A DNA stretch of 64,000 nucleotides, from positions 277,580-341,579 of the forward strand of contig NZ_JAKNTW010000009.1 in NCBI RefSeq assembly GCF_022213955.1, written 5' to 3'. The stretch comes from Dolomitihabitans soli. Its GTDB lineage: Bacteria; Actinomycetota; Actinomycetes; Streptosporangiales; Streptosporangiaceae. The notes beneath the pieces were generated by a model. It did not search any database. It saw nothing but the letters and a program-made list of their open reading frames with translations, and was not told the origin of the DNA. The position numbers were made by a program, and so were the translations under genes. Below are positions 57,810 to 64,000 of the stretch, piece after piece; position 1 is the stretch's first letter; every line of letters begins with the position of its first letter.

Positions 57810-58224
57810 CCTGCTCTTCCTGCGCTTTTCGGACTGCGGCGGAGATCCCATTCTCCGGAAGCCGCCTCCCGGCGTACAGCCCCGCCCGGCGGGCTCATTC
57901 ACGACTGTAGAAGGTGACGTAACGAGAAAGTCAAGAGTGATCAGGAACACGGGACTTTCGCAAGGCGGCTACGCGCGCGAGCGAGGAGCCCGGCCTGGAC
58001 AGCCGGCGGTCCACCCATCTACCCCCAGCGACACAACGGTCATCAGCTCATTCCACTTCGCCTGCGGGGAATTTTTGTTCTCCGTAGTGTGGCCGTACCC
58101 AGCGGCGATGATCACGTACGGGATAAGTATGGTTTAGAAGAAGACATGCGGGAGAAGAAGGGCGGGTCGCGGTTCGACGAAGCGCTACAGTCACCGGAAC
58201 CCGTAAGAGCTTTGGAGAACGCGT
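57810..58224. other. intergenic region upstream of lsr2
   Basis: About 415 bp without a supported gene. The part from 58040 on becomes AT-richer (for example GGGATAAGTATGGTTTAG near 58120) and should carry the lsr2 promoter; GGAG at 58213-58216 is its ribosome-binding site. Confidence 0.45.
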
Positions 58225-58560
58225 ATGGCCAAGAAGATTGTTGAAACTTATACAGATGACCTCGATGGCAAGGAGGCGACTGGAACCACGCGGTTCGGGT
58301 TGGACGGTCGCGAGTATGAGATCGATCTGTCCGACAAGAACGAAGCGAAGCTGCGCAAGGCTCTCGCGCCGTACATCAACGTTGCCCGTCCCGTTCGACG
58401 TGAACGCCTGGGACGTGGGCGCAGGGGCGGCGCAGGTCGCTCACTCGACCGCGAAAAGTCCAAGGCGATGAGGAAGTGGGCGAAGGAACACGGTCTTCCC
58501 GTCAGTGAGCGTGGCCGGATCGCCTCCGACATCGCGGAGAAGTACGACGCGGCCCACTAG
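58225..58560 (+). CDS. lsr2: Lsr2 nucleoid-associated protein
   Basis: 111 residues with the full Lsr2 plan. The N-terminal dimerisation domain is MAKKIVETYTDDLDGKEA to FGLDGREYEIDLSDKNEAKLRKALAPYI. A basic linker RRERLGRGRRGG and the C-terminal AT-rich DNA-binding domain follow, the latter with the minor-groove RGR motif (VSERGRIASDIAEKYDAAH). Lsr2 bridges and silences AT-rich, often foreign DNA in actinobacteria. It is monocistronic, with a hairpin terminator. Many actinomycetes carry two copies; whether this is the housekeeping one cannot be told. Confidence 0.95.
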   Translation: MAKKIVETYTDDLDGKEATGTTRFGLDGREYEIDLSDKNEAKLRKALAPYINVARPVRRERLGRGRRGGAGRSLDREKSKAMRKWAKEHGLPVSERGRIASDIAEKYDAAH

Positions 58561-58576
58561 GAATACTTCTGCCGGG

Positions 58577-58603
58577 GACCCGCACCTGCGAAGGGTGCGG
58601 GTC
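58577..58603 (+). terminator. lsr2 terminator
   Basis: Perfect 10-bp arms GACCCGCACC (58577-58586) and GGTGCGGGTC (58594-58603), 7-base loop, followed by TCTT. Confidence 0.85.
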
Positions 58604-58646
58604 TCTTGCATTCTCGCGATCGAGGCGCGCAGGTCATCCTCCCCCG

Positions 58647-58885
58647 GCTGCGATGCCGCCGGCCGACTGCTGTGGTCCATGGACGACGACAACGCCAAAA
58701 TCTCCCACATCTACGATGACCTGGGGCGCCGCACCGTCCAATGGTCGGAACCGAGTGGATCTACGACACCTCGCCACGGGGCGGCCGATCTCGGCCACCC
58801 GGTACATCGGCGGCCAGGCCTATGCGGACGCGGTCACCGCCTACGGCTCCGCCTGCCGGCCGACCACCACCAAGCAGTCGGAACA
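58647..58885 (+). pseudogene. RHS/YD-repeat protein fragment, frameshifted
   Basis: No start or stop of its own. One frame reads CDAAGRLLWSMDDDNAKISHIYDDLGRRTVQWSE then WIYDT. The +1 frame continues with GRPISATRYIGGQAYADAV followed by TAYGSACRPTTT. These are classic RHS/YD-repeat core sequences (YDDLGRRT, WIYDT, TRYIGG), as in the shell of WapA/RHS toxins. It is a short internal piece, broken by a frameshift near 58770, so clearly non-functional. No toxin C-terminus or immunity gene is nearby. Confidence 0.8.
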
Positions 58886-59499
58886 AGTTTTTATTGATAC
58901 CCATATATGAATAGGTATATACTTTCCCCTCCGAAAAGGTGGTTTATCGGTATTTATACATGGCACTTCGCTCTTTGCTTGGCCGGCGTTAGCCTGGCGC
59001 TGAGCACATTGCGATCGTCGCTGGTGGGCGTCACGGCTCTTGCGTTCAGAACGCGACTCGTGGAGTTGTCGACGATCCCGCTCGCCAGTCGGTCAACCTT
59101 CTCCATGGGCATCGGTCGCAGGCGACCCGTGAAGGGGCGGCGCCGTTTATGGATCCGAGTGCCATCGCCCGCGCCCCCGCCCTGGCGAGGCAGGGGGGAG
59201 CCGCCATGGCAAACGTGTCCGTGTAGTGCGAGCCATCTGCGGGGAGCCTGATACAGGCCTGCACGCAGACAGCGCGTGGATAACGCCCTCAGCCTGGGAG
59301 GCGTATCGTCTCACCAGTCGATGGTCACGCTGCGCTCACGGAAATCCTGCCTGCGCTTATGAATGAAGGCCGGCATCCATGCAGACCTGAAGACGAACAG
59401 GAGCGTCTCATGGGATGGAACCGATATCTCCTGCAGAATAAATCTGAGGCCTCGCCAGAAGCCAGTCTCGCGGCTGTTTCGCGCGTCGTTCTCCCGGTG
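58886..59499. other. AT-rich island and gene-poor stretch
   Basis: About 610 bp with no supported gene. Bases 58886-58965 are among the most AT-rich of the window, a natural Lsr2 target. Short frames (for example minus strand about 58963-59120, MPMEKVDRLASGIVDNSTSR) look partly protein-like but match nothing I know; together with the RHS fragment this looks like a decaying insertion site. Confidence 0.4.
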
Positions 59500-60138
59500 T
59501 CAACCATGGTGAAGTCCTCCGTCTCGGGTGAGCACGGGGAGGCCTGGGCCCGTCAGCTCAGCTGAACCGACGGCCCTCCCGGACACGGCCAGCAGAAGCG
59601 CCAGGGCGGTGCCGCGCACCTCCGGACCTTCGCCGACGTCGATACTTGCGTCGGTCGCCATCAAGCGCAGTCCATGTGCTCGTTCTCTGCCTCCGCCGAG
59701 CGCCACGCCGGTGCCGAGTTGGTAACGTAGCGCGGCGGCGACGTGCGCGACCGGATAGTCCCGGCTGAGGCCGAGCGGGCGCCGGATGTCTTCTCCGTGC
59801 ACGAACGCTTCGACCAGCCGGGTGGCCTTCGGCGCCGGGGCACTGGTGGTCCTGCCGCTCGCCGTACGGAACGAGGCGAGCGTGAGTTGTGGTTCGCCGG
59901 CACGCTCCCGGGCGACTCCCGCGTTGTTGATGCGGTCGAAGTCAAAGCGGGCAGCGGCAAGACGCAGTAGGAAGCCCAGGCGGGTGGTCTTGGCGTCATC
60001 GGCGAGATGGGCCACGACGTCGTGAACGTCCCAGCCAGGACACAGCGAGGGTGTGGCCCACCGCTCGGTCGGGAGGGTCTCCAGGTCTCGGATCAGTGCC
60101 TCGCGTTCGGCGTGGACCACGGCCCAAATCTCGTTCAC
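59500..60138 (-). CDS. maleylpyruvate isomerase family mycothiol-dependent enzyme
   Basis: 212 residues of the DinB-like/MDMPI family (TIGR03083-type): REALIRDLETLPTERWATPSLCPGWDVHDVVAHLADDAK at the N-terminus with the metal His positions, and VEAFVHGEDIRRPLG in the middle, giving the three-His zinc site. These cytoplasmic enzymes use mycothiol, the actinobacterial thiol. GTG start near GGGGG. A palindromic region lies upstream. Confidence 0.85.
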   Translation of the reverse strand: MNEIWAVVHAEREALIRDLETLPTERWATPSLCPGWDVHDVVAHLADDAKTTRLGFLLRLAAARFDFDRINNAGVARERAGEPQLTLASFRTASGRTTSAPAPKATRLVEAFVHGEDIRRPLGLSRDYPVAHVAAALRYQLGTGVALGGGRERAHGLRLMATDASIDVGEGPEVRGTALALLLAVSGRAVGSAELTGPGLPVLTRDGGLHHG

Positions 60139-60164
60139 GTCTGCCCCCTTCGCTGAAGTTCGCG

Positions 60165-60215
60165 AACTGAACTGAACTGTACAGGACAGATATTACTGTA
60201 CTCAATAGTTCAGTT
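60165..60215. promoter_or_regulatory. inverted-repeat operator region
   Basis: AACTGAACT (60170-60178, with an overlapping extra copy at 60165-60173) pairs with AGTTCAGTT (60207-60215). Inside is a second symmetrical pair, CTGTAC at both ends of 60177-60201. It lies just upstream of the mycothiol-dependent enzyme. No dedicated regulator gene is adjacent. Confidence 0.5.
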
Positions 60216-60556
60216 ATGGACAGTGTGGTGGCCGCCATCGTCGCTCTCGTCATCGTCGGTAGCCGACGGGTGTCCGAGCCCGGCTGAGAGACGCCCGCTC
60301 TACGGTGAGGGCACCGGTCCCTCTGGTATCGACCATGGAGGATCTCAGCCGGGGGTCACTTCAGGCAGGGGCCGAGGCAGGCGTCCTTCGTGCGCGCGAT
60401 CTGAAGATCGTCGTCCGCAGGTGAAAACCAGGTGACATTTAACACCATTTGCCCGAATATTGGGCGCGGTCGATGAGTTTTGTCGGTGGCGTAGGTCAGT
60501 CTTTGCATGACCACACCGTTTGTGCGACCCCAAGGCTGGAACGCCAGCCATGATCC
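60216..60556. other. intergenic region upstream of MFS exporter
   Basis: A 23-codon frame from ATG 60216 (MDSVVAAIVALVIVG and 8 more) is hydrophobic but unsupported. A short palindrome CGATCTGAAGATCG lies at 60399-60412. AT-rich sequence around 60432-60465 may be the MFS gene promoter. Confidence 0.35.
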
Positions 60557-62041
60557 ATGTCCGATAACCCCGATCGAGGTACCGTGTCCAGCCCACTGCT
60601 CGACTCACCTGCCAAATCAGCAGCCACCGTCTCAGGTCGCACCCCGGCCGTGATCCGGCTGCTGGTGCTCGCCACCTTCGTGGTCATCCTCAATGAGACG
60701 ATCATGATCAACGCGATGCCGCAGTTGATGGCCGCGCTGCAAATCACCGAGTCGACCGCGCAGTGGCTCTCGACCGCCTTCATGCTGACCATGGCCGCGG
60801 TCATCCCGGTCACCGGGTGGTTCCTGCAACGGGTGTCCACCCGCCACGCGTACGCCACCGCGATGAGCATGTTCCTGCTCGGTACGGCGTTGGCCACCAT
60901 CGCGCCGTCGTTCGAGGTGCTGCTGGGTGCCCGAATCATCCAGGCGTCCGGCACGGCCGTGATGATGCCGCTGCTGATGACCACACTGATGCAGGTGGTG
61001 CCCGGGTCAGACCGGGGCCGGGTGATGGGCAACGTCACGCTGGCCATCTCGGTCGCGCCCGCGATGGGCCCGGCGGTCTCCGGCGTGATCCTGCAATTCG
61101 GGTCCTGGCGCCTGCTGTTCGCCGTGGTGTTCCCCATCGCCGCCGTGATCGCTTGGCGCGGCCTGAAGCAGCTGAAGAACATCGGCGAGCCCAGGTCCGG
61201 CACCGTCGACTGGTTCAGCGTGGTGACCGCCGCGGCCGGCTTCGGCGGCCTGGTCTACGGGCTCAGCCGGTTCGAGAGCGGTGACGTCCGCGTCGCCCTC
61301 GGCATCGTGGCGGCCGGCCTGATCGCTATCGCCGTCTTCGTCGTCCGTCAGCTGTCGTTGCAGAAGCGCGGCGTGCCCCTGATGGACCTGCGTACCCTGC
61401 GCCACCGCACCTACACGGTCGCACTGATCCTCATGTCGGTTTCCTTCATGGCGATGCTCGGCTCGATGATGTTGCTGCCCCTGTACCTGCAGAACATCCG
61501 CGAACTCAGCGCCCTGCAGACCGGACTCCTCGTGATGCCGGGCGGCCTGGCGATGGGACTGCTCGGTCCGACCGTCGGCCGCCTGTTCGACCGGTTCGGC
61601 GGCCGGGTTCTGGTCATCCCCGGCGCGATCGGGATCATGCTCTCCCTCGCCGGCTTCACCCAGATCACGATGACCATGCCGTACTGGCAGCTCCTCGGTC
61701 TGCACGCGCTGCTGATGGTGAGTCTGGCCGCGACCTTCACCCCGGTGTTCACCCTCGGGCTCGGAGCGGTTCCCCCGCACCTCTACTCCCACGGCAGCTC
61801 GATCCTCAGCACGCTGCAGCAGGTCGCCGCGGCCATCGGCACCGCGCTCGTGATCACCGTGATGAGCACGCGAGCCGATGCCCTGAAGTCCGCGGGAGTC
61901 GCCGACGCAGTTGCCAGCCTCGACGGCATGCGGCTGGCCTTCGTCATCGGCGCGGTGCTGTCCGTGGCCGTGGTCGTCACCGCCCTGCTCCTACCGGCCC
62001 GGGCGGACAACGTCGGCGAGCACGAGGGACACGCTCATTGA
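60557..62041 (+). CDS. MFS multidrug exporter, DHA2/EmrB-QacA type
   Basis: 494 residues and about 14 membrane helices. Motif A-like and motif C signatures are visible: IMINAMPQLMAALQITESTAQWLSTAF in helix 1-2, and the antiporter GPAVSGVI region preceded by VAPAMGP. The hydrophilic His-rich C-terminus (EHEGHAH) may bind metal. Proton-driven drug efflux is expected. The first 30 residues are cytoplasmic. No local regulator is encoded; a strong terminator follows. Confidence 0.9.
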   Translation: MSDNPDRGTVSSPLLDSPAKSAATVSGRTPAVIRLLVLATFVVILNETIMINAMPQLMAALQITESTAQWLSTAFMLTMAAVIPVTGWFLQRVSTRHAYATAMSMFLLGTALATIAPSFEVLLGARIIQASGTAVMMPLLMTTLMQVVPGSDRGRVMGNVTLAISVAPAMGPAVSGVILQFGSWRLLFAVVFPIAAVIAWRGLKQLKNIGEPRSGTVDWFSVVTAAAGFGGLVYGLSRFESGDVRVALGIVAAGLIAIAVFVVRQLSLQKRGVPLMDLRTLRHRTYTVALILMSVSFMAMLGSMMLLPLYLQNIRELSALQTGLLVMPGGLAMGLLGPTVGRLFDRFGGRVLVIPGAIGIMLSLAGFTQITMTMPYWQLLGLHALLMVSLAATFTPVFTLGLGAVPPHLYSHGSSILSTLQQVAAAIGTALVITVMSTRADALKSAGVADAVASLDGMRLAFVIGAVLSVAVVVTALLLPARADNVGEHEGHAH

Positions 62042-62099
62042 GGCCGGTGCGACGGCGGTGGGTGAGACGCTGCAGTCCCTTGGCGATCTTCTGAAATCT

Positions 62100-62131
62100 G
62101 CCGCACCGGCTCTCCGCAGGGCCGGTGCGGC
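62100..62131 (+). terminator. terminator of MFS gene
   Basis: Perfect 11-bp arms GCCGCACCGGC and GCCGGTGCGGC (62100-62110, 62121-62131), 10-base loop, then TGTCTTCTTCT. Confidence 0.88.
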
Positions 62132-62292
62132 TGTCTTCTTCTCGCTTATGTGACGCTCGAATGTGACGGGTGGCAAGCCGTCGTCGGCGCTCGCTTGTCT
62201 TTGGCGCGGCGAACGGTGCAATGCACCGGTCGCCCGGACCTGAAGGCAGCGATGGTTGATCACGGCTTGACGGGGTCGCACACTGGGGAACC

Positions 62293-62877
62293 ATGGCTTT
62301 GACCAACCGTCTCGCTAGCCGCGAGGACATCCCAACGCTCCTGCCCTTGATCGCGGCCGCCATAGGCGAGTTGCAGAAGGGGTTCCTCGACGACGCGCAG
62401 ATCGAAGCGAGTCGGTCGATCATGGGCATCGATACGCAGCTCATCGACGATGGCACCTATTTCGTGGTCGAGCTGGACGGGCAGGTGGCCGGCTGCGGCG
62501 GCTGGAGTCGCCGGGCGACGCTCTACGGCGGCGATCACTCCCAGGGCCGGGACCCGGCGCTGCTGGATCCCGCCCGGGACCCGGCCAAGGTCCGGGCGAT
62601 GTACACCCATCCCGGCTTCACCCGTCAGGGAGTCGGCCGGCTGATCCTTTCCTTGTGTGAGGCCGCCGCCGCTGCCGAGGGGTTCGCCTCGCTTGAGCTC
62701 ATGTCGACTTTGTCGGGTCTGGCGCTGTACGAGGCCGCCGGGTACGTGCCGATCGAGCACATCGAGGACCCTGCCGGCGGCACACCCGTTCCGCTGGTCC
62801 GGATGCGCAAGTTCGTCAAGGCGTCGCCGGACGACGTCCGGACCGGCGACCGTACGATCGAGAACCATCGCGCCTAG
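62293..62877 (+). CDS. GNAT family N-acetyltransferase
   Basis: 194 residues. The acetyl-CoA loop is VRAMYTHPGFTRQGVGRLIL (Q/RxxGxG/A), followed by CEAAAAAEGFASLELMSTLSGLALYEAAGY, the normal end of the fold. The N-terminal half has a Cys/Gly-rich loop (VAGCGGWSRRATLYGGD) where the acceptor would bind. The acceptor is unknown. Convergent with prfH. Confidence 0.88.
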   Translation: MALTNRLASREDIPTLLPLIAAAIGELQKGFLDDAQIEASRSIMGIDTQLIDDGTYFVVELDGQVAGCGGWSRRATLYGGDHSQGRDPALLDPARDPAKVRAMYTHPGFTRQGVGRLILSLCEAAAAAEGFASLELMSTLSGLALYEAAGYVPIEHIEDPAGGTPVPLVRMRKFVKASPDDVRTGDRTIENHRA

Positions 62878-62974
62878 CTCGACTGCCACAGGTTGAGGAC
62901 GAAGGCGACGCAGGCTCGCGCCCACTCTCGGCGCGGGTGCGATCCGGTTACCGCGGCGGGCGCGGCCGTACGGA

Positions 62975-63637
62975 CTACCGCCGTCGCCGGCGCGCCCGCT
63001 CCTGCGGGGCCAGGTCCTGTTCCGAGGTCTCCGGACGTTCGACGCGGGTGGGGTTGCCGCGTACGAGTTCATCGTGGATGTGCCAGCGGGCGGTGGTGAC
63101 GGTGCGCGCCGCCGCTTCGTCGCCCTGTTCGATGCGCTGGCGTAGCAGTCGTATGGCGATGCGGCGGTTGAGGTCGAACTGCCGCTCGGTGTCGACCACG
63201 ACCACGATTCCCGAGGGGCGGTGGGTTGCCCGTGCCGCCGTGCTGGCCTTGTCTCGGTGTTGACCGCCGGGGCCGCCGGTGCGGCAGGCGACGATGTCGA
63301 CGTCCGCTTCCGAGAACGTCGTGCGCGGGGTGTCGACCTGGCACGGTTGGGCGATGACGTACCAGTTCTTGCGGCCGGTGGTGGGCCGGTAGGGGCTGGG
63401 GGCCTGCCAGCACAGAGTTCCGGTCCACGAGGCGGCGAACGCCTCGGCGCCGGCCCCCGCAATCTGGACCACGACCGATCGGTAGGTGTCGGGTCGTGCA
63501 CCGGGAACGCTCTGGGCCCGATGGGTCTCCAGATTCTGCCGGGCGGCGTCGGCTTCCAGGCGGCGCAGCAGCCGGGCCAGCGCCCAGGCACACTCCTGCG
63601 GTCCACGCCCGGCCGACAGGAGCAGGTGGACGCTCAC
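62975..63637 (-). CDS. prfH: PrfH, release-factor-like ribosome rescue protein
   Basis: 220 residues of the peptide chain release factor H group, lacking the stop-codon recognition domain of RF1/RF2. The peptidyl-hydrolysis motif GGPGGQH is present (Gln126), in the context ACRTGGPGGQHRDKASTAARATH. The N-terminus MSVHLLLSAGRGPQECAWAL is typical of PrfH. GTG 63637 overlaps the rtcB stop (GTGA), so the two are coupled. Established knowledge: PrfH frees ribosomes stalled by damaged RNA and its operon partner RtcB reseals the RNA. The Arg-rich C-terminus (about 205-220) is longer than in many relatives. Confidence 0.9.
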   Translation of the reverse strand: MSVHLLLSAGRGPQECAWALARLLRRLEADAARQNLETHRAQSVPGARPDTYRSVVVQIAGAGAEAFAASWTGTLCWQAPSPYRPTTGRKNWYVIAQPCQVDTPRTTFSEADVDIVACRTGGPGGQHRDKASTAARATHRPSGIVVVVDTERQFDLNRRIAIRLLRQRIEQGDEAAARTVTTARWHIHDELVRGNPTRVERPETSEQDLAPQERARRRRR

Positions 63638-64000
63638 CGCCGGCCCTGCCTGCGGCGGTTGTCCCGGCGATCCTGCTGGGGCGTGGACCCGAGGGTGGGC
63701 GTCTTGTAGGTGACCAGGGGGACCGTGGTGGCCACGGGCGTGGCCAGGTCGTGGTCGACGAGGTCGGCGATCACTTGCTCGATGCGCTTGTACGCCGTCG
63801 GCGCCTCCTCGAAGAGCAGTTGGCGGTCGCCGCACACCACCAGCGACCCCACCGGTGTACGGCGCAGTTCCTCGACCGTGTGCTTGGCCCGGCCCCGGCG
63901 CAGGGCGTCGGCGCGTGACATCTTGCGGCCCGCGCCGTGCGCCACGGAATGGCCGGCATCCGGCCCGGCGTGGGCGGCCACGAGGTAGGAAGGGGTGCCT
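63634..64000 (-). CDS. rtcB: RtcB RNA ligase (partial, C-terminal part)
   Basis: The visible 121 codons are the C-terminus; the 5' part lies beyond the window's right end. GTPSYLVAAHAGPDAGHSVAHGAGRKMSR contains the HGAGRKMSR active-site segment of RtcB ligases. VVCGDRQLLFEEAPTAYKRIEQVI and PLVTYKTP follow as in the family. RtcB joins RNA ends carrying 2',3'-cyclic phosphate or 3'-phosphate and 5'-OH using GTP and Mn2+. Position next to prfH marks it as the repair-type paralogue (RtcB2-like). The last roughly 20 residues are a basic tail (QQDRRDNRRRQGRR). Confidence 0.9.
   Translation of the reverse strand, partial: GTPSYLVAAHAGPDAGHSVAHGAGRKMSRADALRRGRAKHTVEELRRTPVGSLVVCGDRQLLFEEAPTAYKRIEQVIADLVDHDLATPVATTVPLVTYKTPTLGSTPQQDRRDNRRRQGRR

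Noticed and set aside
56331-57917. Long plus-strand frame (528 codons) opposite the NmrA-like and EEP genes
   Set aside because: Composition is that of a high-GC antisense shadow (runs of Arg, Gly, Ala, His) with no family motif; both minus-strand genes have full signatures.
58907-59251. 114-codon frame in the AT-rich island
   Set aside because: Starts in very AT-rich DNA, ends in low-complexity Arg/Pro sequence, and has no homology I can recognise.

Overview
The window is 64 kb of very GC-rich DNA with dense, mostly short operons. An Lsr2 nucleoid protein, a mycothiol-dependent enzyme, a PPOX/F420-type oxidoreductase, an AfsR-type regulator and cellulose-binding-module secreted enzymes point to a filamentous actinomycete, probably Streptosporangiales (the order is my inference). 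I saw no rRNA, tRNA, CRISPR array, complete insertion sequence or prophage. The content is typical of an accessory chromosome arm: many one-gene and two-gene metabolic modules with their own regulators, plus several broken genes.

Layout. 0-11.8 kb: redox and hydrolase genes interleaved with a dispersed repeat family (three direct copies, one inverted partial copy), a duplicated gene end, a histidine-phosphatase remnant, and a cyclase / thiamine-diphosphate enzyme pair. 11.8-18.1 kb: a minus-strand run of six tightly packed genes. They encode two proline-rich secreted proteins, a membrane-tethered degenerate sigma-factor-like protein, a MinD/ParA-type ATPase, a small membrane protein and a GH16 glucanase-like enzyme; this is the best candidate for an undescribed system. 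19-25.6 kb: an ABC exporter behind a near-perfect SoxR-type promoter, an acetoacetate-decarboxylase-like gene divergent from a TetR gene, a 91-bp MITE, an MFS transporter, and a cupin/MarR pair. 25.6-31.2 kb: secreted and lipoprotein genes, a YtrA-type GntR/ABC operon whose ATPase has collapsed to 79 residues, and two membrane proteins.

31.2-45.9 kb: a 1027-residue AfsR/SARP-family regulator, two tandem penicillin-binding-protein-like serine hydrolases, a large beta-helix membrane protein, a cupin, and two TetR modules. The second TetR appears to use the same operator for itself and for an epimerase-hydrolase fusion gene. 45.9-53 kb: methyltransferase, RidA with a divergent WYL regulator, a second TetR whose operator half-site matches the one at 22 kb, YceI, and two secreted polysaccharide-active enzymes (CE1-type esterase with CBM2; PL1 pectate lyase). 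53-57.8 kb: a Tat-type secreted aspartic protease with TPRs, an ArsR gene behind a perfect 22-bp inverted repeat that covers its ribosome-binding site, a carboxymuconolactone-decarboxylase-like gene, an NmrA-like gene and an EEP-family hydrolase. 57.8-64 kb: lsr2, an RHS-repeat remnant, a mycothiol-dependent enzyme, an MFS drug exporter, a GNAT acetyltransferase, and the ribosome rescue/RNA repair pair prfH-rtcB, which runs off the right end.

How the genes work together: most modules are self-contained regulator-plus-target pairs with visible palindromes between divergent genes. Coupled translation (overlapping ATGA or GTGA stop/start) marks the genuine operons: cyclase/TPP enzyme, the six-gene envelope operon, GntR/ABC, and rtcB/prfH.
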